A stretch of DNA of 64,000 nucleotides from Nocardioides perillae. Lineage in GTDB: Bacteria; Actinomycetota; Actinomycetes; Propionibacteriales; Nocardioidaceae. The position numbers and the translations under genes were made by a program. Below the pieces are notes generated by a model. The model worked only from the letters and a program-made list of their open reading frames with translations. It did not search any database and was not told the DNA's origin. Numbering within the stretch: position 1 is the stretch's first letter; every line of letters starts with the position of its first letter. This document shows positions 1-7,742 of the stretch, piece by piece. The stretch spans positions 806,001-870,000 of the forward strand of contig NZ_JACCAC010000001.1 in NCBI RefSeq assembly GCF_013409425.1, written 5' to 3'.

Positions 1-334
1 GGGCGAGCAGCAGCACCAGCTGCAGGTCGTGCTCGCGCAGCGAGCGGGCCACCTGGTGCAGCAGGCGGGCGAAGAACGGGTCGGTGAAGACGCGCTCGTC
101 GGACTCGGGGAGGATCACCGCCACCGAGCCGGTCCGCCGCGTCACGAGCGAGCGGGCCGCCCCGTTCGGCGTGTAGCCGAGCTCGCGCACGGCGTCGAGC
201 ACCGCCGCCTGCGCCTGCGGGCTCACCTTGTGCCGGCCGTTGATGGCGCGCGAGGCGGTCGCCTTGCTCACGCCCGCGAGCGCGGCCACCTCACCGAGCG
301 TCGAGGCGTGCCCGTTCGTTCCCACCCACGTCAC
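1..334 (-). CDS. LacI-family transcriptional regulator (N-terminal part, cut by window start)
   Basis: Only about 111 N-terminal residues are inside the window. They contain the LacI helix-turn-helix (LGEVAALAGVSKATASRAIN, about residues 13-32) and the hinge region (GYTPNGAARSLVTRRTGSVAVI), followed by the start of the periplasmic-binding-like effector domain. The GTG at 334 overlaps the stop of the upstream glucosidase gene (GTGA), so it is the last gene of the sugar operon; a GTG three codons later is an alternative start. LacI regulators bind palindromes of the kind seen at 4994-5011 and 5095-5110, so it probably represses the operon and the divergent lactonase gene and is relieved by a sugar. 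The effector is inferred only. Confidence 0.93.
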   Translation of the reverse strand, partial: MTWVGTNGHASTLGEVAALAGVSKATASRAINGRHKVSPQAQAAVLDAVRELGYTPNGAARSLVTRRTGSVAVILPESDERVFTDPFFARLLHQVARSLREHDLQLVLLLA

Positions 335-1773
335 GCTACTGGCAGACGGTTCTGGGTGATCACGTCCGCGTACCACCGCGCGCTGTCCTTCGGCGTGCGG
401 ACCTGGGTGTCGTAGTCGACGTGGACGATCCCGAAGCGGTGGGCGTAGCCGTAGCTCCACTCGAAGTTGTCCATCAGCGACCACACGAAGTAGCCGTCGA
501 CCTGGACGCCCTGCTCCAGCGCGTCGAGGGTCGCGTGGAGGTGCTGCTCGAGGAACTGCTGCCGTCCGACGTCGTGGACGGCGCCGTCCTCGAGCACGTC
601 GTGGGCCATCGCGCCGTTCTCGGTGATGTAGATGGGGGGCGCGTCGTACTCCTCCCGGAGACGGACGAGCAGGCGGGTCAGCGCCGCGGGGTCGATCTCC
701 CAGTCGCGGTCGGTGGTGGGGCGGCCCGTCCGCGGGAAGACGAAGCCGTCGCCGGGGTAGGGCGACTCGCGGTGGCGCGGCGAGTGCTCGATGCGGCTGC
801 CGAGCAGCTCGTCGGGCTCGACGTCGAAGGGCACCGCGGCCGGCAGGTCGCCGTGGTAGAAGTTCACGCCCAGGAAGTCGGTCGGGGCGCTGATCAGCTC
901 GAGGTCGCCGTCGAGGACGAACTCCTCCCACTGCCTGCACTGGAAGAGCATGCCCTCGGTGTCGCGGGAGAGGTCGTCGGCGTACTTGCCGTGGAAGAGC
1001 GGCTCGAGGAAGACCCGGTTGTGGAAGCCGTCGAGGCGGCGCGCCGCCTCGACGTCGGCCTCGCGCGCGGGGTCGAACGGGTCGGCCACCGTGGGGTTGA
1101 GGGTGATGCCCACCGCCTTGCCCTGCTCGGGCGTGCCGCCGCGGCGACGGAACTCGTCGACGAACAGGCCGTGGCCGAGCAGCAGGTGGTGCGCGGCGAC
1201 GACGCCGGCGACCCCTTCGCTGCGCCCGGGCGCGTGGCCGCCGCTGGTGTAGCCCAGGAAGGCCGAGCACCACGGCTCGTTGTGGGTCGTCCACGCGTCG
1301 ACGCGGTCACCCAGGGCGTCGTGCACCGCCAGGGCGTAGTCGAGGAAGCGGTAGGCGGTGTCGCGCTCGGTCCAGCCGCCGCGGTCCTCGAGCGCCTGGG
1401 GGAGGTCCCAGTGGTAGAGCGTCAGCCAGGGCTTGATCCCGGCCTCGAGCAGCTCGTCGGTCAGCCGGCTGTAGAAGTTCAGTCCGGCCGGGTTGACCGG
1501 TCCGCCGTCGGGGCACACGCGCGGCCAGGCCACCGAGAAGCGGTACGACGCGAGGTTGAGCTCCTTCATCATCGCGACGTCCTGCGGCATCCGGTGGTAG
1601 TGGTCGCACGCGACGTCACCGGTGTCACCGCCGAGGACCGCGCCGGGCTCGCGGCAGAAGGTGTCCCAGATGGACGGTGTGCGTCCGTCGGCCTCGACGG
1701 CGCCCTCGATCTGGTACGAGGCCGCAGCGGCTCCCCAGAGGAAGTCGGTGGGGAAGTGGCGGGTGGTCGTCAT
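331..1773 (-). CDS. Glycoside hydrolase family 1 beta-glucosidase
   Basis: 480 residues, the usual length for GH1. It starts with the family opening (FPTDFLWGAAAASYQIEGA). The acid/base Glu is in THNEP (about E166) and the nucleophile Glu is in YITENG (about E385). The C-terminal part has the aglycone-site motif WSLMDNFEWSYGY. There is no signal peptide, so it hydrolyses imported beta-glucosides or related beta-glycosides in the cytoplasm. ATG 1773 overlaps the stop of the permease gene by 4 bp (ATGA), and its own stop overlaps the lacI start, so it is translated in a coupled operon. Family assignment is certain; the natural substrate (cellobiose, other disaccharides or plant glucosides) is not shown by the sequence. 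Confidence 0.96.
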   Translation of the reverse strand: MTTTRHFPTDFLWGAAAASYQIEGAVEADGRTPSIWDTFCREPGAVLGGDTGDVACDHYHRMPQDVAMMKELNLASYRFSVAWPRVCPDGGPVNPAGLNFYSRLTDELLEAGIKPWLTLYHWDLPQALEDRGGWTERDTAYRFLDYALAVHDALGDRVDAWTTHNEPWCSAFLGYTSGGHAPGRSEGVAGVVAAHHLLLGHGLFVDEFRRRGGTPEQGKAVGITLNPTVADPFDPAREADVEAARRLDGFHNRVFLEPLFHGKYADDLSRDTEGMLFQCRQWEEFVLDGDLELISAPTDFLGVNFYHGDLPAAVPFDVEPDELLGSRIEHSPRHRESPYPGDGFVFPRTGRPTTDRDWEIDPAALTRLLVRLREEYDAPPIYITENGAMAHDVLEDGAVHDVGRQQFLEQHLHATLDALEQGVQVDGYFVWSLMDNFEWSYGYAHRFGIVHVDYDTQVRTPKDSARWYADVITQNRLPVA

Positions 1774-2600
1774 CCCTTGACGGCTCCTTGCATGATGCCG
1801 GCCACGAGCTGGCGGCCGGTCGCGATGAACAGGACGAGGAGCGGGATCGTCGCCAGCAACGTGCCTGCCTGCAGCAGGGCGATGTCGGCGATGCCACCCG
1901 CGGGGGCGATCTTGAGCTGGTCGAGCGCGGTCTGGAGGGTCTGGACGTCGGAGCCCTGCAGCACCAGCAGGGGCCACATGAACTCGGTCCAGGTCTGCAT
2001 GAAGGTGAAGAGCGCGAGGATCGCCATGGCCGGTCGGGCGGCGGGCACCGCGACCGTCCAGAAGGTGCGCAGCTGCGAGCAGCCGTCGACCCGGGCGGCC
2101 TCGATGAGCTCGTCGGGCACCGCGTCCAGGAGGTACTGGCGCATGAAGAACACGCCGAACGCGGTGACGAGGAAAGGCAGGACCACCGCGGTGCGGGTGC
2201 CGTCGAGCCCGAGGTTGCTGAACTGCTTGAGCAGCGGCACGAAGGCCAGCTGGGTGGGCACCGCCATCGTGGCCACGACGAAGGCCATGGCGACGTTGCT
2301 GCCGCGGAAGCGGAGCTTGGCGAAGGAGTAGCCGGCGAGGGTGGCGAAGAAGACGACGGAGACCGCCGACACCGCCGAGATGATCACCGAGTTGCCGAGC
2401 GCCGCCCAGAAGTCGATCTGGTCGAACACGCGGCGGGCGTTGTCGAGGAAGTGGCCTCCGGGCCACAGCGGCAGGGGGCTCTGGATGGCGCGCTCCTTCG
2501 TCACCGAGCCGATGACGAACGACCAGTAGAGCGGGAAGGCCGAGCCCAGCACGAAGGCGGTCAGCAGGCCGTAGACGAGGAACCCCGGACGCCGGCTCAC
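1770..2600 (-). CDS. ABC sugar transporter permease, MalG/CUT1 type
   Basis: 276 residues with about six membrane helices. The cytoplasmic EAA loop (ELIEAARVDGCSQLRTFW, about residues 165-182) is the contact for the ATPase. Starts at GTG 2600, overlapping the stop of the partner permease (GTGA). The partner permease and the lipoprotein gene lie upstream, so this is a CUT1 importer of oligosaccharides. No ATPase gene is in the cluster. In actinobacteria such systems commonly share a remote MsiK-type ATPase, which is the likely case here. Confidence 0.95.
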   Translation of the reverse strand: MSRRPGFLVYGLLTAFVLGSAFPLYWSFVIGSVTKERAIQSPLPLWPGGHFLDNARRVFDQIDFWAALGNSVIISAVSAVSVVFFATLAGYSFAKLRFRGSNVAMAFVVATMAVPTQLAFVPLLKQFSNLGLDGTRTAVVLPFLVTAFGVFFMRQYLLDAVPDELIEAARVDGCSQLRTFWTVAVPAARPAMAILALFTFMQTWTEFMWPLLVLQGSDVQTLQTALDQLKIAPAGGIADIALLQAGTLLATIPLLVLFIATGRQLVAGIMQGAVKG

Positions 2601-3592
2601 CGCTCGCTCCTGCGCTGGACCTGACGGGTGACGAGGTAGTTCACCAACGCGATGGCGACGATGATCAAGACGATGATCCACGTCGCGGCCGCCGCCCGCG
2701 GGTAGGGGTCGGTGCCGCTGTTGGAGGTGTTGAACACGTACATCGTGAGCGTGAGGTACTGGTAGTCGGCGCCGCCCTGGAACTGCAGGTTGGTGTCGAA
2801 GAGCCGCGGCTCGGTGAAGATCTGCATCCCGCCGATGGTCGCGGTGATGATGACGAAGAGCATCGTGGGCCGGATGGACGGCAGGGTGACGTGGAAGAAC
2901 TGCTCCACCCGGCTGGCGCCGTCCATGGCCGCTGCTTCGTAGAGCTGGCGCGGGATGGCCTGGAGCGCGGCCAGGATGATCAAGGTGTTGTAGCCGGTCC
3001 AGCGGTAGTTGACCATCGTGGCGATCGCCGTCCAGCTGGCGAACCGGTCGGAGTGCCACTCGATGCCCGAGAGCCCGACGGCGCGCAGCAGCTCGTTGGC
3101 CAGGCCCGTCCGGTCGGCGAAGATGCTGCCGAAGATGAGGGCGGTCGCCGCCGGCGCGACGACGAAGGGCAGCAGGACGCTCATGCGCCACCAGGTGCGG
3201 CCCCGCAGCGGGGTGTCGAGCATCGCCGCGATCACGGTGGCGATGACCACCTGGGGCACCGACGAGAGCAGGAAGATGCCGACGGTGTTCCAGAAGGCCT
3301 TGTGGAACACCGGGTCGGTCAGCACGTGGGCGTAGTTGGCGAACCCGACGCCCTCGCCGTGGGTCACGCCGTAGCGGGGCCAGGAGAAGAACGAGAGGTA
3401 GCCCGAGTAGACCATCGGGTAGAGGCCGACGGCCGCGAAGAGCAGGAAGAACGGCAGGACGTAGAGGTAGGGCGACCAGCGGAAGTCCCACTGCGAGAGC
3501 CGCTGCCGCCACGTCGGCCCCGCCGGCGGGACCGGGGTGCCCGTCGGTCGGGGGGCGGTGTCAGCCGACCTGCTGGCCTGGATGGTCGTCAT
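2597..3592 (-). CDS. ABC sugar transporter permease, MalF/CUT1 type
   Basis: 331 residues. A Pro/Thr-rich cytoplasmic N-terminus is followed by about six membrane segments, beginning with SPYLYVLPFFLLFAAVGLYP. The EAA loop is seen at LYEAAAMDGASRVEQFF. ATG 3592 was chosen over an ATG 51 nt upstream because a near-perfect Shine-Dalgarno (AGGAGGAG) lies just before it. It forms the heterodimeric channel with the following permease and takes substrate from the lipoprotein encoded upstream. The 91-nt gap from that gene contains a strong hairpin, probably a stabilising or attenuating element. Confidence 0.95.
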   Translation of the reverse strand: MTTIQASRSADTAPRPTGTPVPPAGPTWRQRLSQWDFRWSPYLYVLPFFLLFAAVGLYPMVYSGYLSFFSWPRYGVTHGEGVGFANYAHVLTDPVFHKAFWNTVGIFLLSSVPQVVIATVIAAMLDTPLRGRTWWRMSVLLPFVVAPAATALIFGSIFADRTGLANELLRAVGLSGIEWHSDRFASWTAIATMVNYRWTGYNTLIILAALQAIPRQLYEAAAMDGASRVEQFFHVTLPSIRPTMLFVIITATIGGMQIFTEPRLFDTNLQFQGGADYQYLTLTMYVFNTSNSGTDPYPRAAAATWIIVLIIVAIALVNYLVTRQVQRRSER

Positions 3593-3629
3593 CGCGCTCC
3601 TCCTCTCGTCGCTCGGTCGGTGCCCCAGG

Positions 3630-3658
3630 GCCGGGGAGGTCACGTGGACCTCCCCGGC
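3630..3658 (-). promoter_or_regulatory. Intercistronic hairpin between binding protein and permeases
   Basis: Perfect 12-bp stem (arms 3630-3641 and 3647-3658, beginning GCCGGGGAGG) with a 5-nt loop, in the gap between the solute-binding-protein stop and the first permease. No U-tract follows in either direction. By analogy with malE-malF type operons it likely protects the 3' end of the abundant binding-protein mRNA or attenuates read-through into the permeases. Function is inferred from position. Confidence 0.6.
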
Positions 3659-3683
3659 GGGGGCGGTGCGGGTCGCTCATCGC

Positions 3684-4967
3684 TCAGGAGAGGCTCTCGA
3701 CGGCCTGGGTGAAGGTCTCCCAGGACTCGTCGGGCGCGGCACCCTCGTCGACCCGCTGGATCGCGGTCTGGAAGAGGCCGAGGATGTCGGAGTACTTGTC
3801 GCCCTTGTAGGGCCGGCCGGGCTCGACCGCGGCGGCGCGGTCGGCGAGGATCACCGCGGTCGGGGCGTCGTTGAAGTAGGGGTCGGTCGCACCCGCCTCG
3901 GCGAGGCTCTGCTGGGCCTCGACATTGGCGGGGTAGTTGCCGGCGGCCTCGAAGGCGGCGAGCTGCTGCTCGGCGTCGGTCAGCCAGTCGGCGAACTGCT
4001 TCGCCTCCTCCTGGTGCTGCGACGTGGCGGGCACGGCCAGGTAGGAGCCGCCCCAGTTGCCGCCCCCGCCGGGGAAGGCGTTGACGATGTCCCAGCCCTC
4101 CACCTCCGGCGCGTTCGACTTGATGTTGGAGAACATCCAGCCGGGGCAGGGCATGGTGGCGAACCCGTCGTTGGTGAAGTTGGCCGTCCAGTCCTCCTTC
4201 CACTGCACGACGCGCGGCGAGAGCGTGGAGGAGTAGGAGGTGACGGTGTCCCAGACCAGCTCGAGCTCGGGGTTCTCCACGTCGACCGTGCCGTCCTCGG
4301 TCTGGAAGGGGAACTCGGCCTGGTTCAGCATCGCCTGGGCGATGGAGCCGCTGGAGTCGTACCACTTCGTGCCGGGCAGCGCTGCCGTGAGCTCCTCGCC
4401 GGCGGCGAAGTAGGAGTCCCAGGTCTCGAAGATCGCCTCGACCTCCTCGCGGTCCGAGGGCAGCCCCGCCTCCTCGAAGAGGTCGGCGCGGTAGCAGAAG
4501 GCCTCCGGGCCGGCGTCGGTCGGGTAGCCGACCTGCTTGCCGTCGGCGGTCTGGCCGTTCTGGTAGGCGTACTCGACCCAGCGGTCCTCGACCGAGGGGT
4601 CGGCGAGGTCGACGAACTGGTCCGAGGCACCCTCGGAGAGGAACTGCGGCATCGCGTCGCCCTCGACGGCGACGATGTCGGTGAGCCCGGACCCCGCCTG
4701 CAGCTTCTGGGTCAGCGCCTGCTTCCACGGGTCCCAGTCGGCGATCTTGGTCATCTCGACGGTGAACGGACGCTCGGGGTCGGCGTTCCACTGCTCGATC
4801 AGCTGGTCGTAGCCGAAGTCGCTGAAGGTTGTGATGGTGAGGACGTCGTCCTGACCGAGCGGCGTCTGGGCGGCCTCCGACCCGCCGCCGCAGGCGGCGG
4901 TCAGGCCGGTGACGAGCGCCAGGGCGGCACCGACGGTGACCCCCCGTCGAGTGGTGAACTGTCGCAT
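3684..4967 (-). CDS. Sugar ABC transporter substrate-binding lipoprotein
   Basis: 427 residues with a classic lipoprotein signal: basic MRQFTTRR, hydrophobic core, lipobox LTAAC with Cys at about 26, then a Gly/Ser linker. The rest fits a family-1 extracellular solute-binding protein (ITTFSDFGYDQLIEQW at the start of the fold, and PGWMFSNIKSN and GGGGNWGGSYLAVP later). ATG 4967 has an AGGAG ribosome site 8 nt upstream. It is anchored outside the membrane and feeds the two permeases. Its promoter region carries a LacI operator (4994-5011), so it is the first gene of the repressed operon. Confidence 0.95.
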   Translation of the reverse strand: MRQFTTRRGVTVGAALALVTGLTAACGGGSEAAQTPLGQDDVLTITTFSDFGYDQLIEQWNADPERPFTVEMTKIADWDPWKQALTQKLQAGSGLTDIVAVEGDAMPQFLSEGASDQFVDLADPSVEDRWVEYAYQNGQTADGKQVGYPTDAGPEAFCYRADLFEEAGLPSDREEVEAIFETWDSYFAAGEELTAALPGTKWYDSSGSIAQAMLNQAEFPFQTEDGTVDVENPELELVWDTVTSYSSTLSPRVVQWKEDWTANFTNDGFATMPCPGWMFSNIKSNAPEVEGWDIVNAFPGGGGNWGGSYLAVPATSQHQEEAKQFADWLTDAEQQLAAFEAAGNYPANVEAQQSLAEAGATDPYFNDAPTAVILADRAAAVEPGRPYKGDKYSDILGLFQTAIQRVDEGAAPDESWETFTQAVESLS

Positions 4968-4993
4968 CTGGGTGCTCCTGCCGATCGAACCGT

Positions 4994-5011
4994 GGTGGAA
5001 CCGTTTCCACC
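4994..5011. promoter_or_regulatory. LacI-family operator upstream of the sugar transport operon
   Basis: GTGGAACCGTTTCCAC core, an 18-nt inverted repeat with one mismatch, centred on CG as in LacI/CcpA/GalR operators. It lies about 30 bp upstream of the binding-protein start. The lacI gene at the end of the same operon is the obvious candidate to bind it. Confidence 0.85.
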
Positions 5012-5085
5012 CCTGTGGCCGTCAACGTATGACCGGCGTCACAGCGGCGTCAAGGGTCTCGCTGAAAGTAGAGGACTCCGAGGGC

Positions 5086-5110
5086 TAGGGTGCGGTGCAA
5101 ACGTTTCCAC
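5086..5110 (+). promoter_or_regulatory. -10 box and LacI operator of the SMP-30 gene
   Basis: A -10 box TAGGGT (5086-5091) is followed by the palindrome GTGCAAACGTTTCCAC (5095-5110, one mismatch). The expected transcription start, about 7 nt after the -10 box, falls inside the operator, a geometry that would block initiation. This is the second LacI-type operator in the 190-bp divergent region, so lactonase and importer are probably co-regulated. Confidence 0.75.
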
Positions 5111-5159
5111 GAGAGAGCGTCGACGCGGGCGCTGCCGGACCGGATCGCAGGAGGTCGCC

Positions 5160-6035
5160 ATCGACGCGCACCAGCTCACCGACGTCGTCACGCACCACGG
5201 GGAGGGCATCTGCTGGGACCCCGTGGCTGCCCGGCTGCGGCTCGTCGACGTCTTCGCCGGCGACCTGCTCACCCTCGGCAAGGGCAACAGCAACGGCAAC
5301 GGCAACGGCAACGGCGACGTCGCGTCCCGCTGGCACGTCGGTGCCGTGGTCGGGGCGTGGCGGCCGCGCACCGGCGGCGGGGTGGTGGTCGCCGTCGACG
5401 CGGGCTTCCGCCTGCTCGACGCCACGGGACGGGTCGAGTGGGCCTCGTCCGCGGTCCTCGGCCCGGGCCTGCGCTGGAACGACGGGGGGTGCGACCGGGA
5501 CGGCCGGTTCTGGTGCGGGTCGATGGATGTCGAGGCCCGCGCCGGGCGCGGCACGCTGTGGCGCCTCGACCCCGACCGCGAGGTCGCGCCGACGCTGACG
5601 CACCTCACCGTCCCCAACGGGCTCGTGTGGTCCGTCGACGGGAGCCGCGCCTTCCACGTCGACACCCCCCGGGGCACCGTCGACGTGCTGGCGCACGACC
5701 GGGGCGCCGGGACGCTCTCCGGCCGGCGCCCCCTCGCCCGGGTGTCCGGCGGGCACCCCGACGGCATGGCCCTGGACGCCGACGGCGGCCTCTGGGTGGC
5801 GCTCTGGGGCGGCGCGGCGGTGCACCGCTACGCCGCCGACGGCCGCCTCACCGCGGTGGTCGAGGTCGACGCCGTCCAGGTCTCCTCCTGCAGCTTCGGC
5901 GGCCCGGGCGACACCCGCCTCTACGTCACGACGTCGCGGCAGGGGCTGGGCGAGACCGAGGACCCCCGGGCGGGTGCGGTGTTCGTCGTCGACGTGGGCG
6001 TCGAAGGGGCCCCGGTCGCGACCTGCGGCTCCTGA
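5160..6035 (+). CDS. SMP-30/gluconolactonase-type lactonase with apparent ATC start
   Basis: About 291 residues of SMP-30/gluconolactonase/LRE beta-propeller. Metal-site and family motifs are HHGEGICWDP (Glu near residue 15), GPGLRWNDGGCDRDGRFWCG, LTVPNGLVWS and SGGHPDGMALDADGGLW. These enzymes hydrolyse sugar lactones to acids, which fits the divergent sugar locus. There is no in-frame ATG, GTG or TTG before the conserved start; an ideal AGGAGG (5149-5154) sits 5 nt before ATC at 5160, so I take ATC as the start. A hexanucleotide AACGGC repeat encodes an Asn-Gly run around residues 41-52. An undetected base error at the start codon is the main alternative. Confidence 0.85.
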   Translation: MDAHQLTDVVTHHGEGICWDPVAARLRLVDVFAGDLLTLGKGNSNGNGNGNGDVASRWHVGAVVGAWRPRTGGGVVVAVDAGFRLLDATGRVEWASSAVLGPGLRWNDGGCDRDGRFWCGSMDVEARAGRGTLWRLDPDREVAPTLTHLTVPNGLVWSVDGSRAFHVDTPRGTVDVLAHDRGAGTLSGRRPLARVSGGHPDGMALDADGGLWVALWGGAAVHRYAADGRLTAVVEVDAVQVSSCSFGGPGDTRLYVTTSRQGLGETEDPRAGAVFVVDVGVEGAPVATCGS

Positions 6036-6088
6036 CCCTGCGGCTCGTGACCCTGCGACGGGTGACCCGGCGGCGGGCAGGAGCACGA

Positions 6089-6114
6089 CAGCCGGACCCG
6101 AGGGGGTCCGGCTG
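6089..6114. terminator. Bidirectional hairpin terminator
   Basis: Perfect 11-bp stem (CAGCCGGACCC / GGGTCCGGCTG) with a GAGG loop, between the convergent SMP-30 gene and tRNA-Pro. It lacks a T-run, as is common in high-GC actinobacteria. Confidence 0.7.
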
Positions 6115-6136
6115 CCGGTGACGCGAACGTCGTGGG

Positions 6137-6210
6137 TCGGGCTGACAGGATTTGAACCTGCGGCCTCCTCGTCCCGAACGAGGCGCGCTACCAAGCTGCG
6201 CCACAGCCCG
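6137..6210 (-). tRNA. tRNA-Pro (anticodon CGG)
   Basis: Minus-strand 74-nt cloverleaf: acceptor stem CGGGCTG/CAGCCCG, D-arm with AGCTTGGTA, anticodon stem CCTCG/CGAGG with loop TTCGGGA (anticodon CGG), and T-arm GCAGG-TTCAAAT-CCTGT. The 3' CCA is not encoded (the genome reads CCC after the discriminator A). No attachment-site duplication or integrase is nearby. Confidence 0.96.
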
Positions 6211-6289
6211 ATCGTGACCGTCCAGGCTCACGAGCACGGCGAGCATACCCGAGCGGTGCCGGGCCGCCACATCGGCCCCCGGTGCGTGG

Positions 6290-7222
6290 TCAGGCGTCGC
6301 GGGGCACCCAGGTCATCAGAGTGGCCTCGGGGCGGCAGGCCACCCGGAACCGCACGTAGGGGCTCGTGCCGAGGCCGGCCGAGACGTGCAGCCAGCTCGA
6401 CCCCGGGGCGCCGGGCGGCGCGTCCGCCGGGTGCCGGTGCAGCCCCCTGGCGCGCGCGGTGTCGAGGTCGCAGTTGGTGGTGAGGGCACCGATCCCGGGC
6501 AGGCACACCTGGCCCCCGTGGGTGTGGCCCGCGACCACGACGTCGTAGCCGTCGCGCGCGAAGCCGTCGAGCACCCGCAGGTACGGCGCGTGCGCCACCG
6601 CCACGCGCACGTCGGCCGCCGCGTCGGCCGGGCCGGCGACGGCGGCGAGGTCGTCGTAGCCCAGGTGGGGGTCGTCGACCCCGGCCAGGGCGAGCTTCAG
6701 ACCGCGCACGTCGAGGTGCCCGGTCGCGTTGGTCAGGTCGCACCAGCCCCCCTCGACCAGCGCGCGCGTGAGCGCGGGCCACGGCAGCTGCGGCACGTCG
6801 GTGTGGCGGGTGCCGTCGTCGGGCAGCAGGTAGCGCACGGGGTTGCGCAGCGTCGGGGTGAAGTAGTCGTTGGAGCCCAGCACGAAGACCCCGGGCACGT
6901 CGCGCAGCGGGCCGAGGCAGTCGAGCACCACCGGCACGGCGGCGGGGTGCGCGAGGTTGTCGCCCGTGCTGACGACGAGGTCGGGCGCGAGGTGGGCGAG
7001 TCCGCGCAGCCACTCCTGCTTCGCGCGCTGCCCGGGGGTCAGGTGCAGGTCGGAGAGGTGCAGGACCCGCAGCGGCTCCGCGCCAGGCGGGAGCAGCGGG
7101 ACCTCCACCCGCCGCAGGACGAAGGCCCGCGCCTCCCACGCGGCGTACGCCGTCAGCGCGGCGCCGCCCGCGGCCGCCGCGCCGAGGGCGCCGAGGGTGC
7201 GGGAAACCGCGTGGGGGAGCAC
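6290..7222 (-). CDS. Membrane-anchored metallophosphoesterase
   Basis: About 310 residues. An N-terminal hydrophobic anchor (LGALGAAAAGGAALTAYAAW) precedes a calcineurin-like phosphoesterase domain with the metal-binding motifs in order: LSDLHL, STGDN, GSND (in place of GNHE), AHAP and GHTHGGQ. It probably hydrolyses a phosphoester or pyrophosphate at the membrane; the substrate is unknown. Mycobacteria carry a related gene (Rv3683) beside ponA2. GTG 7222 and an upstream TTG at 7240 are both possible starts. The gene diverges from the YqeY gene with almost no spacer, so the promoters overlap. Confidence 0.9.
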   Translation of the reverse strand: MLPHAVSRTLGALGAAAAGGAALTAYAAWEARAFVLRRVEVPLLPPGAEPLRVLHLSDLHLTPGQRAKQEWLRGLAHLAPDLVVSTGDNLAHPAAVPVVLDCLGPLRDVPGVFVLGSNDYFTPTLRNPVRYLLPDDGTRHTDVPQLPWPALTRALVEGGWCDLTNATGHLDVRGLKLALAGVDDPHLGYDDLAAVAGPADAAADVRVAVAHAPYLRVLDGFARDGYDVVVAGHTHGGQVCLPGIGALTTNCDLDTARARGLHRHPADAPPGAPGSSWLHVSAGLGTSPYVRFRVACRPEATLMTWVPRDA

Positions 7223-7248
7223 CCGCCCAGGCTGCCACAATGGCCGGC

Positions 7249-7707
7249 ATGAGCGCCCTCAAGGACCGCATCCGCGCCGACCTCACCACCGCCATGAAGG
7301 CGCGTGACGACCTCACCTCCTCGACGCTGCGCATGGTGCTGACCGCCATCACCAACGCGGAGGTCGCCGGCAAGGAGGCGCGGGAGCTGAGCGACGACGA
7401 CGTCGTGACGGTCCTCGCGAGCGAGGCGAAGAAGCGCCGCGAGGCCGCGACCGCCTTCGAGGACGCCGGCCGCGCCGAGATGGCCGAGCGCGAGCGGGCG
7501 GAGGCCGAGGTGCTCGCGGGCTACCTGCCCAGCCAGCTCTCCGAGACCGAGGTGGCCGACCTGGTCACCTCGACCATCACCGCCCTCGGCGTCCAGGGCG
7601 AGGGCATGAAGGCGATGGGCAAGGTCATGGGCGCGCTGCAGTCGCAGGTCAAGGGTCGCGCCGACGGCGGGGTCGTCGCGGCCGAGGTGCGGCGCCAGCT
7701 CGGCTGA
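7249..7707 (+). CDS. GatB/YqeY domain protein
   Basis: 152 residues matching stand-alone YqeY proteins (LKDRIRADLTTAMKARD at the N-terminus; ELSDDDVVTVLASEAKKRREA; LPSQLSETEV; KAMGKVMGALQSQVKGRADG). The domain resembles the tRNA-binding tail of GatB/GatE amidotransferases; the cellular role is not established. I prefer ATG 7249 over ATG 7240 because the family usually begins with M-S-x-L-K and because a CACAAT -10-like element lies 7 nt before it, which would make it leaderless. The stop codon is inside a 23-bp tandem duplication. Confidence 0.9.
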   Translation: MSALKDRIRADLTTAMKARDDLTSSTLRMVLTAITNAEVAGKEARELSDDDVVTVLASEAKKRREAATAFEDAGRAEMAERERAEAEVLAGYLPSQLSETEVADLVTSTITALGVQGEGMKAMGKVMGALQSQVKGRADGGVVAAEVRRQLG

Positions 7708-7736
7708 CCGGAGGGCGCCAGCTCGGCTGACCGGAG
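7691..7736. repeat. 23-bp perfect tandem duplication
   Basis: Two head-to-tail copies of a 23-bp unit (beginning GGCGCCAGCTCGGCTGACC) at 7691-7713 and 7714-7736. The first copy contains the last codons and stop of the YqeY gene, and the second repeats them in the intergenic space before the convergent PBP gene. Confidence 0.9.
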
Positions 7737-7742
7737 GCCGGG

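Noticed and set aside
5284..5316. The AACGGC hexamer run in the SMP-30 gene as a frameshifting contingency repeat.
   Set aside because: The unit is 6 nt, so slippage keeps the frame and only changes the Asn-Gly loop length.
6137..6210. tRNA-Pro as an integration site for a mobile element.
   Set aside because: No integrase and no repeat of the tRNA 3' end were seen in the flanks.
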